A stretch of DNA of 64,000 nt from JAWWOW01 sp033851265 (GTDB lineage Bacteria > Actinomycetota > Actinomycetes > JAWWOW01). Shown one piece after another: positions 17,567-26,151 of this stretch. The notes below the pieces were generated by a model. That model searched no databases. It saw only the letters and a program-made list of their open reading frames with translations, and was not told where the DNA came from. A program made the position numbers and the translations under genes. Location of the stretch: NCBI GenBank assembly GCA_033851265.1, contig JAWWOW010000003.1, forward strand, positions 62,001 through 126,000, read 5' to 3'. How positions within the stretch are numbered: position 1 is the stretch's first letter; every line of letters starts with the position of its first letter.

Positions 17567-18498
17567 CGCGCACTTACCGCAAGCCGGTCGCGATTGTGTC
17601 CTGGGCTTCGTTCGAGACGCCGGAGGAGCCGGCGCGCAACGAGGTCGAGATGCTGCTACCGATCATCGAGGAAGCGAAGCAGAAGATCGGCATCGAGCAG
17701 AGCGACATCGGCTTCACGGTGTCCGGCTCCAGTGACTACCTGCAGGGTTATCCGTTCGCCTTCGTCGGCGCGCTCGACGCGGTCGGTGCATGGCCGCCGA
17801 TCATGGAGTCGCACCTGGAGATGGATGGCGCGTTCGCGCTTGCTGAGGCGGTTGAGGTGCTGCAGCACGAGGGCATCGACACCGCGCTCGTCTACGCGTT
17901 CGCCCGGCCGTCGCGCGGCGAGCTCGACCGCATCCTTGCGCTGCAGCTCGATCCGTACGTCGTCGCTCCGCTGTGGCCTGACGCGCGCAGCCTCGCCGGC
18001 TTGCAGGCACAGGCGATGCGTGACAGTGGCCGCTTCGGCGAAGTCCCCGACGTACCTCCGTCCGTTGTTGCGGACGGCGCGGTTGCGGTGATCCTGGCGA
18101 CCGGTGATCGTGCGCGCGAGCTGACCGATCGGCCCGCGTGGATCCGCGGCATCGACCACCGCATCGAGACGCCCGCGCTCGGCACTCGTGATTTGACGCA
18201 GTCACCGTCAACCAGGGCCGCTGCTGAGCACATCGGCGCAGTCGGCGCGGGCGCCGACGTCGCGTTCGTGCACGCGCCGTACCCGCATCAAGCACTTGTC
18301 GTTCGCGAGGCGTTGCAACTCAATGGCACCCGCGTCGATGCCGGCACCGGTCCGACCATGGTCGGCGGGCTGCAGCGGTTGGTGTTGGCCGCGCAAGCCA
18401 TTGCGGGTGGCGAAGCCAAGCGGGCCATCGCACACGCAACCAGCGGTCACTGCCTGCAGCAGAACCTGGTCGCTTTGCTCGAAGGAGAAGCAGCATGA
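17563..18498 (+). CDS. ltp4: Thiolase-fold lipid-transfer protein Ltp4 homologue
   Basis: A 311-residue, short thiolase-fold protein. It begins VAIVSWASFETPEEP, with GFTVSGSSDYLQGYPFAF near residue 50 and ends IAHATSGHCLQQN. The decarboxylating-thiolase Cys motif is absent, as in SCP-x/Ltp proteins. Position (after DUF35, directly before ltp3) matches the Rv3521-Rv3522-Rv3523 order of M. tuberculosis. Ltp3 and Ltp4 are known to be needed for degradation of C24-branched sterol side chains in Rhodococcus, where they act in retro-aldol C-C cleavage. It is shorter than typical thiolases and probably works as a heteromer with Ltp3. Confidence 0.75.
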   Translation: MTRTYRKPVAIVSWASFETPEEPARNEVEMLLPIIEEAKQKIGIEQSDIGFTVSGSSDYLQGYPFAFVGALDAVGAWPPIMESHLEMDGAFALAEAVEVLQHEGIDTALVYAFARPSRGELDRILALQLDPYVVAPLWPDARSLAGLQAQAMRDSGRFGEVPDVPPSVVADGAVAVILATGDRARELTDRPAWIRGIDHRIETPALGTRDLTQSPSTRAAAEHIGAVGAGADVAFVHAPYPHQALVVREALQLNGTRVDAGTGPTMVGGLQRLVLAAQAIAGGEAKRAIAHATSGHCLQQNLVALLEGEAA

Positions 18499-19652
18499 GC
18501 GACCGGGTCGCGGTGGTCGGCGTCGGCCAGACCAAGTACGCCGCGAAGCGACAGGACGTCTCGATCGCGGGCCTGCTCCGCGAGGCTGCGCAGCGTGCGC
18601 TCGATGACGCCGGCATGACGTGGAGCGACATCGACGCGGTCGTCATCGGCAAGGCGCCCGACATGTTCGAGGGCGTGATGATGCCGGAGCTTTACCTCGC
18701 CGACGCGCTCGGCGCGGTGGGCAAGCCGATGATGCGCGTGCACACCGCAGGCAGTGTGGGTGGCTCGACGGCGGTCATGGCGTCGCACCTCGTCGCGTCC
18801 GGTGCGCACAAGAAGGTGCTCGCGGTTGCGTGGGAGAAGCAGTCGGAAAGCAACGCAACGTGGGCGCTGTCGATCCGGCTGCCGTTCTCGCCCGGCCTCG
18901 TCACGGGTGCGGGCGGCTACTTCGCGCCGATCATCCGGGCTTATATGCGCCGTGCGAATGCGCCCGACCACATCGGCATCAAGGTTGCCGTCAAGGACCG
19001 GCTCAACGCGCTGAAGAACCCCTACGCGCACCTGCAGATCCCCGACATCAGCGAAGAGATGGTGCGCGAGTCCCCGATGCTGTGGGATCCCATTCGCTAC
19101 CTCGAGACCTGTCCGTCGTCCGACGGTGCCTGCGCGATCGTTCTCGCCGAAGAGAAGACAGCACAGACCGCGCCGAATCCGGTGGCCTGGTTGCACGGCA
19201 CCGCGCTGCGCAGCGAGCCGACGATCGGTGCCGGTCGTGACACCGTCAACCCGCACGCCGGCCGCGACTGCGTGAAGGACGTCTATGCGCAGGCCGGCAT
19301 CACGGATCCACGCCGCGACATCGACTGCGCGGAGATCTATGTGCCGTTCAGCTGGTACGAAGCCATGTGGCTGGAGAACCTCGGCTTCGCCGAGGAGGGC
19401 ACCGGCTGGAAGCTCATCGACGAGGGTGTCACCGCACTCGACGGTGACCTGCCGATCAACCCGTCCGGTGGCGTGCTGTCGAGCAACCCGATCGGTGCGT
19501 CCGGCATGTGCCGCTTCGCCGAGGCTGCCCTGCAAGTGCGCGGCATGGCCGGTGAACACCAGGTCGACGGCGCACGACGCGCACTCGGTCACGCGTACGG
19601 CGGTGGATCGCAGTTCTTCGCAATGTGGGTCGTCGGGAGCGAGAAGCCATGA
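18495..19652 (+). CDS. ltp3: Thiolase-fold lipid-transfer protein Ltp3 homologue
   Basis: A 385-residue thiolase-fold protein of the SCP2-thiolase/Ltp group. Landmarks are VAVVGVGQTKYAAKRQD at the N-terminus, HTAGSVGGSTAVMASHLV near residue 90, ETCPSSDGACAIVLAEE near residue 205, SGGVLSSNPIGASGM and HAYGGGSQFFAMWV at the C-terminus. This is the pattern of non-thiolytic aldolase-type members. It overlaps ltp4 and the next SDR gene by 4 bp each. Probable role, with Ltp4 and DUF35: retro-aldol cleavage of a sterol side-chain beta-hydroxyacyl-CoA, especially in C24-branched (plant) sterols. Confidence 0.78.
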   Translation: MSDRVAVVGVGQTKYAAKRQDVSIAGLLREAAQRALDDAGMTWSDIDAVVIGKAPDMFEGVMMPELYLADALGAVGKPMMRVHTAGSVGGSTAVMASHLVASGAHKKVLAVAWEKQSESNATWALSIRLPFSPGLVTGAGGYFAPIIRAYMRRANAPDHIGIKVAVKDRLNALKNPYAHLQIPDISEEMVRESPMLWDPIRYLETCPSSDGACAIVLAEEKTAQTAPNPVAWLHGTALRSEPTIGAGRDTVNPHAGRDCVKDVYAQAGITDPRRDIDCAEIYVPFSWYEAMWLENLGFAEEGTGWKLIDEGVTALDGDLPINPSGGVLSSNPIGASGMCRFAEAALQVRGMAGEHQVDGARRALGHAYGGGSQFFAMWVVGSEKP

Positions 19653-20407
19653 CTGACGTGACGCGACTCGAGGGCAAGGTGGCAATCGTCACCGGCGGAG
19701 CGCGCGGGGTGGGAGCGGCGACGGTACGCCGCCTGCACGCCGAAGGCGCGTCGGTGGTTGCGGCCGACATCCTTGACGAGGACGGCAAGGCGCTGGCGGA
19801 CGAGCTCGGCGAGCGGGTCCGCTACATGCATCTCGACGTGACCGTCGAGGAGGAGTGGCCGGCCCTGGTCGAGGCGACCGAGCGCGAGTTCGGAAAGCTC
19901 GACATTCTCGTCAACAACGCAGGCATCCTGCGCTTTGCGTCGATCGAGGAAACCACGCTCGATGAGCTCCGGCTCATCCTTGACGTCAATCTTGTCGGCA
20001 CGTTTCTCGGCATGCGCACCGCAATCCCAGCCATGCGGCGCGCTGGTGGCGGTTCGATCGTCAACCTGTCCTCGACCGAGGGGCTCGGGGCCACCGTCCT
20101 TTGCGGTGCCTACACAGCGAGCAAGTTCGGCGTACGCGGCATCACCAAGGTCGCCGCTCTCGAGTACGGCAAGTTCGGGATCCGCGTCAACTCGGTGCAC
20201 CCCGGCGGGATTGACACACCGATGACGCAAGCGGTGACGGATGACAACGGACGCAAGTACATCGCCAGCAGGACCGCGGTGAAACGCATGGGCACAGCCG
20301 ACGATGTTGCGAGCCTGATCGCGTTCTTGGCGAGTGACGACAGCTCGTACTCGACGGGCGCGGAGTTCGTGATCGACGGCGGCGCGACTGCGTCAGCGGG
20401 GTTCTGA
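19649..20407 (+). CDS. SDR similar to FabG3/3-alpha,20-beta-hydroxysteroid dehydrogenase
   Basis: A 252-residue classical SDR. The start at 19649 overlaps the ltp3 stop (ATGA). The cofactor motif is VTGGARGVGAATV; Tyr155 and Lys159 lie in YTASK, with Ser141/142 in NLSSTEGL. DILDEDGKALADELG, VRYMHLDVT, NLSSTEGL and YSTGAEFVIDGG closely follow remembered mycobacterial FabG3 (Rv2002), a 20-beta-hydroxysteroid dehydrogenase. In this operon it could oxidise or reduce a steroid hydroxyl or a side-chain 3-hydroxyacyl-CoA. The exact substrate is not decidable from sequence. Confidence 0.82.
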   Translation: MTDVTRLEGKVAIVTGGARGVGAATVRRLHAEGASVVAADILDEDGKALADELGERVRYMHLDVTVEEEWPALVEATEREFGKLDILVNNAGILRFASIEETTLDELRLILDVNLVGTFLGMRTAIPAMRRAGGGSIVNLSSTEGLGATVLCGAYTASKFGVRGITKVAALEYGKFGIRVNSVHPGGIDTPMTQAVTDDNGRKYIASRTAVKRMGTADDVASLIAFLASDDSSYSTGAEFVIDGGATASAGF

Positions 20408-22020
20408 TGGGTGCTCCAACGGAGTACAACTACGCCGACCTCTACGAAGCGATTGCGGACCGCATCGATGATCGCGAGGTCGTTGTCTGCGGGGACACCC
20501 GGCTGACGTACGGCGAGCTCGACCGGCGCGCCAACAAGCTCGCTCATCATCTGCAGTCGATCGGGGTCGGCAAGGACGACCACGTCGGCTGTCACCTGGT
20601 CAATGGCACGGAGTACGTCGAGACCGTGCTCGCGTGCCTGAAGATCCGCGCGGTGCCGGTCAACGTTAACTACCGGTACGTCGAGGCCGAGCTCGCGTAC
20701 CTGTACGACGACGCCGATCTGGTCGCGGTTGTCACCAGCACCGACTATCTGGACCGGGTCATCGCCGTACTCCCCAAGACTCCGAAAGTCCGTCACGTCC
20801 TGGTCCTCGGCGACGCGGACCTGTCGACCGTGCCCGTGGATGCCATTGACTACGAGAAGGCGTTGGCCGCTCAGGACGACAGTCGCGACGGCTTCCCGGA
20901 GCGTTCCGGCGACGACCTCTACATCATCTACACCGGCGGCACGACCGGCATGCCGAAGGGCGTTATGTGGCGCCAGCGCGATCTCTTCTTCGCCGGTCTG
21001 GCCGGCGGCAACCCTGGCGGCGATCCCGCGACGTCACCGCAGGAAGCGGTGCAACGCGCCGTCGACGGTGGCGGGCTGGTGATGTTCCCGGTGCCGCCGC
21101 TCATGCATGGCGCAGCGCAACTCGGGACGTTCATCAGTTTCTGGGGCGGCAACCGGATCGTCTTGTTGCCGAAGTTCGACGCCGAGGACGTGCTGCGCAC
21201 CGTCGAGAAGGAAAAGGTCAACACGATCAACATCGTGGGCGATGCGATGGCGCTGCCGATCTGCGCCGCACGGCGCGGTCCGTGTGCCGACCTCGATCTG
21301 TCCTCGATGTTCGTGATCAGCTCGACCGCTGCGCTGCTGTCGCCGACCACGAAGGTGGAGCTGAAAGAGCTGTTCCCCAACGCCATGCTCATCATCTCGT
21401 ACGGCTCGACCGAGACCGGCTTCCAAGGCAGCATGCCCGACGCTGACGCACCCGGGCTGGTCTTCACGGCGAATGCAGATGGGCGTACCGCTGTCCTCGA
21501 TGAGAACCTCAAGCGGATCGAAGCGGGCTCCGGTGTGGTCGGCATGGTGGCGCAGAAGAGATTCGTGCCCGTCGGTTACTACAAGGACCCCGAGAAGACC
21601 GCGAAGACGTTCGTCGAGATCGATGGTGACCGGTGGGTGATGACCGGAGACCAGGGGACGGTGGAAGCCGACGGCACCATCACCGTCCTCGGCCGCGGCT
21701 CAGTGTGCATCAACACCGGCGGCGAGAAGGTCTACTGCGAAGAGGTCGAGGCAGCACTGAAGGCACACCCAGCCGTGTATGACGCGGTCGTCACGGGGGT
21801 ACCTGATGAACGGTTCGGCGAACGCGTAGCGGCGGTCATCCAAGTGGCTCCGGGAATGCCCACGCCGACCCGGGACGACATCGAGGCGCACGCACGCACA
21901 CTGTTGGCCGGTTACAAGGTTCCCCGGCGTGTCGTGATCGTCGATGAGATGCAGCGGTCACCATCGGGTAAGGCCGACTACCCGTGGGCAAAAAAGGTAG
22001 CGACAGCAGCAGGAGACTGA
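20407..22020 (+). CDS. fadD19: Steroid side-chain acyl-CoA synthetase, FadD19 type
   Basis: A 537-residue ANL ligase. The ATP loop IYTGGTTGMPKGVMWR (residues 174-189) has the FadD19-type GG in place of SG. Other features are VNVNYRYVEAEL, GRGSVCINTGGEKVYCEEVEAALKAHP and the C-terminal catalytic-Lys motif PSGKADYPWAKK. These match FadD19 of M. tuberculosis and Rhodococcus as remembered. FadD19 forms CoA thioesters of sterol C26 acids and is required for C24-branched sterols, which fits the adjoining ltp3/ltp4. It overlaps the SDR stop (TGATG) and precedes kstR by 6 bp. Confidence 0.82.
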   Translation: MGAPTEYNYADLYEAIADRIDDREVVVCGDTRLTYGELDRRANKLAHHLQSIGVGKDDHVGCHLVNGTEYVETVLACLKIRAVPVNVNYRYVEAELAYLYDDADLVAVVTSTDYLDRVIAVLPKTPKVRHVLVLGDADLSTVPVDAIDYEKALAAQDDSRDGFPERSGDDLYIIYTGGTTGMPKGVMWRQRDLFFAGLAGGNPGGDPATSPQEAVQRAVDGGGLVMFPVPPLMHGAAQLGTFISFWGGNRIVLLPKFDAEDVLRTVEKEKVNTINIVGDAMALPICAARRGPCADLDLSSMFVISSTAALLSPTTKVELKELFPNAMLIISYGSTETGFQGSMPDADAPGLVFTANADGRTAVLDENLKRIEAGSGVVGMVAQKRFVPVGYYKDPEKTAKTFVEIDGDRWVMTGDQGTVEADGTITVLGRGSVCINTGGEKVYCEEVEAALKAHPAVYDAVVTGVPDERFGERVAAVIQVAPGMPTPTRDDIEAHARTLLAGYKVPRRVVIVDEMQRSPSGKADYPWAKKVATAAGD

Positions 22021-22026
22021 AGGCAG

Positions 22027-22659
22027 ATGGCATCCGGCACGCAGGTCGGTGACGAGGTCGTTGACGTCGCTGGCAATGGCGACGAGGCCGTTGCGACCGA
22101 TGCGCAGCGGGCTCGCCGCGGCCGGATCCTGCACGCGGCTGCCGAGCTGGCAACCGAGGGCGGCTTTGACGCGGTGCAGATGCGCGAGGTCGCCGAGCGC
22201 GCTGACGTTGCGCTAGGCACGCTCTACCGATACTTCCCGTCGAAGATTCACCTGCTCGTCTCGGTGCTCGCCGACGAGATGGACGAGATGTACGGCCGGC
22301 TCAAGGCCGCTTCGGCAGGACCCGAATCGCCGGCCGACCGGGTGTTCTCCGTGCTGCAGCGTTCGGTCCGCGCGATGGATCGCAATCCCAAGCTGTACGG
22401 CGCGGTGGTGCGCGCCATGATGTTCGGCGACGAGACGACCGCCGCTGAGAACGCGATGGTCAGTCAGCGACTCGACACCATCATCACGCGCGCGATGAAG
22501 TACGGCGTCGGCGAACCCACCGACCACGATCTCGCCGTTTCGCGACTGCTGGGCAAGATCTGGCTCGCCGACATCCTGTCCTGGCTCGCCGGCCGGTCGA
22601 CCGTCGAGCAGATGGAAGCCGACCTCGAGCTCGCCGTCCGCCTCCTGGTCAAGCGCTGA
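22027..22659 (+). CDS. kstR: KstR, TetR-family repressor of cholesterol catabolism
   Basis: A 210-residue TetR regulator. The N-terminal helix-turn-helix spans about residues 34-75 (ILHAAAELATEGGFDAVQMR, VAERADVALGTLYRYFPSK, HLLVSVL) and is almost word for word that of M. tuberculosis KstR. The ligand domain (VFSVLQRSVRAMDRNPKLYGAVVRAMMFGD, LSWLAGRSTVEQ, LELAVRLLVKR) also follows KstR. KstR represses side-chain and ring genes and is released by 3-oxo-cholestenoyl-type CoA ligands. Two sequences fitting its operator lie 9.7 kb upstream at the head of this operon, so it is probably self-repressing as the last gene of the operon. No separate promoter is visible. Confidence 0.88.
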   Translation: MASGTQVGDEVVDVAGNGDEAVATDAQRARRGRILHAAAELATEGGFDAVQMREVAERADVALGTLYRYFPSKIHLLVSVLADEMDEMYGRLKAASAGPESPADRVFSVLQRSVRAMDRNPKLYGAVVRAMMFGDETTAAENAMVSQRLDTIITRAMKYGVGEPTDHDLAVSRLLGKIWLADILSWLAGRSTVEQMEADLELAVRLLVKR

Positions 22660-22665
22660 CGTAGC

Positions 22666-22758
22666 CGGCGCGGCTGGGAATCGCTCGTCGGGACACCCCG
22701 CTCGGTTCGCTGCGCGAGCCGGCTCCTCTAGCCCTCCTCCCGATCCCCAGCCACGCCG
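22666..22758. repeat. Long inverted repeat between kstR and the GNAT gene
   Basis: The left arm at 22666-22683 (CGGCGCGGCTGGGAATCG) and the right arm at 22741-22758 (CGATCCCCAGCCACGCCG) pair at 16 of 18 positions around a 57-nt spacer. It fills almost the whole gap between two convergent genes. A bidirectional terminator is the simplest reading, but the loop is large and there is no T-run. Confidence 0.5.
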
Positions 22759-23244
22759 TCACAGGCGGCGGAACATGATGTGGATGCCGACGTCGCCCTG
22801 CGTCGGATGACGGTGTGCGCCCGGCACCGTGCCGACGATTTCGAAACCGAGAGATTGCCACAGCGTGATCGCGGACGTGTTTGTCTCGACGACTGCGTTG
22901 AACTGCATTGCGTCGTAGCCGAGCGCACGGGCACGGCCGAGACAATGCTGGGCTAGCTCGCGTCCGACGCCTTGACCCCGTGCAGCGGCTGACACCATGA
23001 AGCCGGCGTTGGCCACATGCGAACCGAGACCCGGTGCGTTTGGCCTTAGCTGGTACGTGCCGACGACGACGCCGTCGTTCTCCGCGAGCCAGGTCTCAGC
23101 GGGGCGGGGCAGTAGCCAGACCTCGCGCGCGTCGTCCTCGGTGGTGGCGGGATCCCAGACATAGGTGTCGCCAGCAGAGACGATCTCGTGCCAGATCGGC
23201 CAGAGCAGCGGCCAGTTTGCATCGGTCGCGCGTCGGATGAGCAT
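22759..23244 (-). CDS. GNAT-family N-acetyltransferase
   Basis: A 161-residue GNAT protein starting MLIRRATDANWPLL; a nine-residue longer in-frame start exists at 23271. The acetyl-CoA binding motif lies in SAAARGQGVGRELAQHCL (R/Q-x-x-G-x-G/A), followed by NAVVETNTSAITLWQSLGF, typical of the phosphinothricin/amino-acid acetyltransferase type. The substrate is unknown. It faces kstR tail to tail and is divergent from the DUF222 gene, and nothing ties it to sterol metabolism. Confidence 0.85.
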   Translation of the reverse strand: MLIRRATDANWPLLWPIWHEIVSAGDTYVWDPATTEDDAREVWLLPRPAETWLAENDGVVVGTYQLRPNAPGLGSHVANAGFMVSAAARGQGVGRELAQHCLGRARALGYDAMQFNAVVETNTSAITLWQSLGFEIVGTVPGAHRHPTQGDVGIHIMFRRL

Positions 23245-23321
23245 CGTGGCAAGTGTGCTCTGTGGGACCAAAGAAATTCAGAAAAGTTGTTGCAGAGCCC
23301 CGATTTTAGCCCTTTGAGTGT

Positions 23322-23343
23322 TACACTTCGAACATATGTTCGA
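23322..23343 (+). promoter_or_regulatory. LexA (SOS) box overlapping the start codon, with -10 box
   Basis: TCGAACATATGTTCGA at 23328-23343 is a perfect 16-bp palindrome and fits the actinobacterial LexA consensus TCGAAC-N4-GTTCGA exactly. The ATG start of the DUF222 gene (23336-23338) lies inside it. TACACT at 23322-23327 is a -10-like box 8 nt before the ATG, so LexA would sit on the transcription start of a leaderless mRNA. Confidence 0.85.
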
Positions 23344-24745
23344 GCGCCTGCGGGTCGTCCCGCTCCACGCCGGCTTCCTCGCCGATATGAACTCGGTGAA
23401 GGTCGCGGTTGCGAAGTTGCGTCCGGTCGGTACGACCCGCATCGAGTTGCTCACGCAGATCGACAATGACGCGCTCGCGCCTGACTTGCAGCTCGAGATG
23501 GTGGAGTTGTGGGAGCAATGCGACTTCTGGCTGCAGGCGCAGAAACAACGACCGCTGGCCAGTCTCGCGGCTAATCCGACGCACGGCGACGAGCGCTGGT
23601 GCATCTGGGAGGTCGCGGCCGCGCTGCGTCTGTCGGAGTGCACGGCCTCGGATCGGATCGACACCGCAGAGCGTTTAGTGCGGCCCCTTGTGAAGACGCT
23701 GACCGCGCTGGAGGAGGGCCGCATCACCTACTGGCAGGCTCGCGACATCGCCGCCGGCACTGCGTTGCTCTCCGACGAGAAAGCCCTCGTGGTCGAGGAG
23801 CAGGTGCTGCGTCGCGCGCCCGAGCAAACGCGCGTCGACACTCGCAAGGCGGTCGAGAAGGCCGTGATGGCGATCGATCCGGATGCCGCCGATCGACGAC
23901 GCAAAGAGCGCCGCCGCGAGCGTCGCGTCGAGCGCCCCGGGCCGGTTGGTGACGGCCAGTCCGGCACGTGGATCGAGGGCCCAACCGAGACGCTGGCTGG
24001 GTTCTACAACGTCCTCACCGTGTGGGCTCGTGAGATGAAGAAGCGTGGTGTCGTCGACACCATCGGCGCGGGCCGCTTCGATGCGTTGATGGCGCTGGTG
24101 TTCGCGGCCGCGTGTGGCGACCTCAATGACCTGCCCGATGCGCCGGGACCCGTTCCTGCCCACGTCGGGCTGCTCGTCAACGCGAGCACGGCGGCCGGGC
24201 AGGACGATCAGCCTGCCGAGCTCGTCGGTTACGGGCCGGTGACGGCGCAGGTCGCCCGACGGCTGATCGCGGGAGAGCCCGAAGTCGAGCCGGCGGACCT
24301 CAGCGATGAGCCGTGGCGGTCCTACGACTCGGAGGACCCCGATGGTCAGTGGGCGAGTGGGCCCGCGGATGTGACGTTCACGGTGTTGCCCCTCGACCGG
24401 ACGACGGGCTGGCTGGTCAAGCCCACCGACCAGAAGCTGGAGTTCGGACGCGAGCGGCGTACCGCCTCGAGACCGCAGCGGGGCTACATCACCGACCGCG
24501 ACCGGGTCTGCTTCTTCCCCATCTGCAATCGGCTCGCGGAACACAACGATGTCGACCATCGCGACGACTGGGCGCGAGACGGCACCACCGACGTCGACAC
24601 GATGGGATCCGGGTGCCCCAGCCACAACCGCGTGACCAAGAACAACGGCTGGACGACGATCCCAGGGCCCGACGGCACGGCGACTCTCATCAGCCCGCTC
24701 GGCCGGCGCTACCCGATCACGCCCTACCGCTACTGGGATCCGTAA
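23336..24745 (+). CDS. DUF222/HNH endonuclease-domain protein (13E12-repeat type)
   Basis: A 469-residue protein of the actinobacterial DUF222 family. The N-terminal and central part is the DUF222 helical domain (LSECTASDRIDTAERLVR, LTALEEGRITYWQARDIA, DTRKAVEKAVMAIDP). The C-terminal 90 residues form an HNH module: CFFPICNR, DVDHRDDW and CPSHNRVTKNNGW supply the Cys, DH and HN elements, with CFFPIC a slightly loosened zinc motif. The ATG at 23336 lies inside a perfect SOS box, indicating DNA-damage induction. 13E12-family members in M. tuberculosis are also associated with SOS boxes. The target of the nuclease domain is unknown. Confidence 0.88.
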   Translation: MFERLRVVPLHAGFLADMNSVKVAVAKLRPVGTTRIELLTQIDNDALAPDLQLEMVELWEQCDFWLQAQKQRPLASLAANPTHGDERWCIWEVAAALRLSECTASDRIDTAERLVRPLVKTLTALEEGRITYWQARDIAAGTALLSDEKALVVEEQVLRRAPEQTRVDTRKAVEKAVMAIDPDAADRRRKERRRERRVERPGPVGDGQSGTWIEGPTETLAGFYNVLTVWAREMKKRGVVDTIGAGRFDALMALVFAAACGDLNDLPDAPGPVPAHVGLLVNASTAAGQDDQPAELVGYGPVTAQVARRLIAGEPEVEPADLSDEPWRSYDSEDPDGQWASGPADVTFTVLPLDRTTGWLVKPTDQKLEFGRERRTASRPQRGYITDRDRVCFFPICNRLAEHNDVDHRDDWARDGTTDVDTMGSGCPSHNRVTKNNGWTTIPGPDGTATLISPLGRRYPITPYRYWDP

Positions 24746-24766
24746 CAGCAGGCAGCGGGTTCTCCG

Positions 24767-26110
24767 CTACGAAGCGGCGGCTTCTGCTTCCGGTTCTTGA
24801 AGCTCGGTGTCCGCGGCGGACTGCGGTCGTTGCGCCGCTGTGGCGCGCGCCCAGCGCAGAAACACGTCGACGGCCCACACCACATGTGCCGACCTGATGG
24901 ACGGAAACAGGTCGAACGCGTGCTGCGTGCCGGGCAACTCGGCGTATACGACCTTGGACGTGGAGATGGCCCGCATCTTTTCAACGAACGCGCGCGCTTC
25001 CGGCAACGGCGCGAGCGTGTCGTTCAAGCCGTGAATGACGAAGAACGGCGGTGCGTCAGCATGCACGTTTGCCAGCGGCGATGCCGAGCGCCAGCGTCGA
25101 CGGTCGGCGTACTCGTTGCTCTTGAAAACCATCTTGCGCATCAGCGATTCGGTGCGCCAACGGCTCTCCTTGATGCCGAGCTCGTTAGCGATGTCATAGA
25201 GGCCGTAGAACGGCACCGCTGCTTGGACAGATGTGTCGATGTCTTCGAAGCCCGGCTGGAACTGCGGGTCGTTGGCGGTCAGCGCGAGGATCGCGGAGAG
25301 GTGCCCGCCGGCCGAACCTCCTGTCACCGCAATGAACGCCGGGTCACCGCCGTAGTCATCGACGTTCTCGCGGATCCACGCCATGGCCCGCTTGAGGTCG
25401 ACGAGGAGATCGGGCCACGTGGCTTTGGGCGACAACCGGTAGTTGGGTGCGACGCACACCCAACCGCGCTGCGCCAGGTGCAACATCAACGGCAAACCTT
25501 GCTCGCGCTTGTCACCGATGGTCCATCCGCCGCCGTGGATCTGCAGCAACACGGGCGCACCGCGGGGCCGATCCTTTCGGTACAACACGTCGAGTTTGCC
25601 GCGGCTGCCGTGTCGATCGTCATAGACGAGGTCGCGATCCCGCACAACCTCGGGGTGCTGCATCTGGAACGGCGTCGCGATCTGCCGCCATGGTGTGTTC
25701 ATCTCACCGGGAGCCGGCACGTCGTCGAGGAGATCGACCCAGTCCTCGCCGAGCCCTTCGACGAGTGCGTCGTCGAGGACACCGCGTGCACGCTGGCTGT
25801 TGGCGATGATCGTCGCTAGTCCCGCAACAGAGAACGCGCTGAGCGCGAGCGCGATCCGGTCGCTGCGGGTTCGTACGCCGTGCCGCGCGACGTGGGCAGT
25901 CGTGCCGGCCACGGTGATCGCCAGGTTGTGCGGCGCCAGCTCAGCGGTCAGCCACGCGGAGAAGAAGCTCGGCACCATGAGGGCGCGGTTGCGCTGCGGG
26001 CGCAACGCATTAGCGGTCAGCGCGGCGCCGAGGGCGGACAGCCCGAGCAGGCGGCGGGAGGCGGAGGGCACGCTTCTAGTGTCCCTGACCTTCGAATTTA
26101 GGTCGGTCAT
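24767..26110 (-). CDS. Alpha/beta-hydrolase esterase, LipC-like (HSL family)
   Basis: A 447-residue carboxylesterase starting MTDLNSKVRD; a longer start 90 nt upstream is unlikely because it enters the divergent gene. An N-terminal hydrophobic part (residues 20-105) precedes the catalytic domain. The oxyanion motif HGGGW is at residues 192-196, nucleophile Ser266 lies in GGSAGG, with Asp364 (HGLND) and His397 (GTQHAF). It is divergent, 41 bp from a WS/DGAT gene, as lipC (Rv0220) and Rv0221 neighbour each other in M. tuberculosis. Likely role: hydrolysis of lipid esters. Confidence 0.82.
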   Translation of the reverse strand: MTDLNSKVRDTRSVPSASRRLLGLSALGAALTANALRPQRNRALMVPSFFSAWLTAELAPHNLAITVAGTTAHVARHGVRTRSDRIALALSAFSVAGLATIIANSQRARGVLDDALVEGLGEDWVDLLDDVPAPGEMNTPWRQIATPFQMQHPEVVRDRDLVYDDRHGSRGKLDVLYRKDRPRGAPVLLQIHGGGWTIGDKREQGLPLMLHLAQRGWVCVAPNYRLSPKATWPDLLVDLKRAMAWIRENVDDYGGDPAFIAVTGGSAGGHLSAILALTANDPQFQPGFEDIDTSVQAAVPFYGLYDIANELGIKESRWRTESLMRKMVFKSNEYADRRRWRSASPLANVHADAPPFFVIHGLNDTLAPLPEARAFVEKMRAISTSKVVYAELPGTQHAFDLFPSIRSAHVVWAVDVFLRWARATAAQRPQSAADTELQEPEAEAAAS

Positions 26111-26151
26111 GGGGGGAGCGCAGCGCCCGGATTTGGAAGTAAGTTGAGGCC

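Noticed and set aside
24764..24777. CCGCT-ACGA-AGCGG hairpin at the DUF222/LipC convergent stops
   Set aside because: The stem is only 5 bp and lies inside the LipC-like coding end; too weak to call a terminator.
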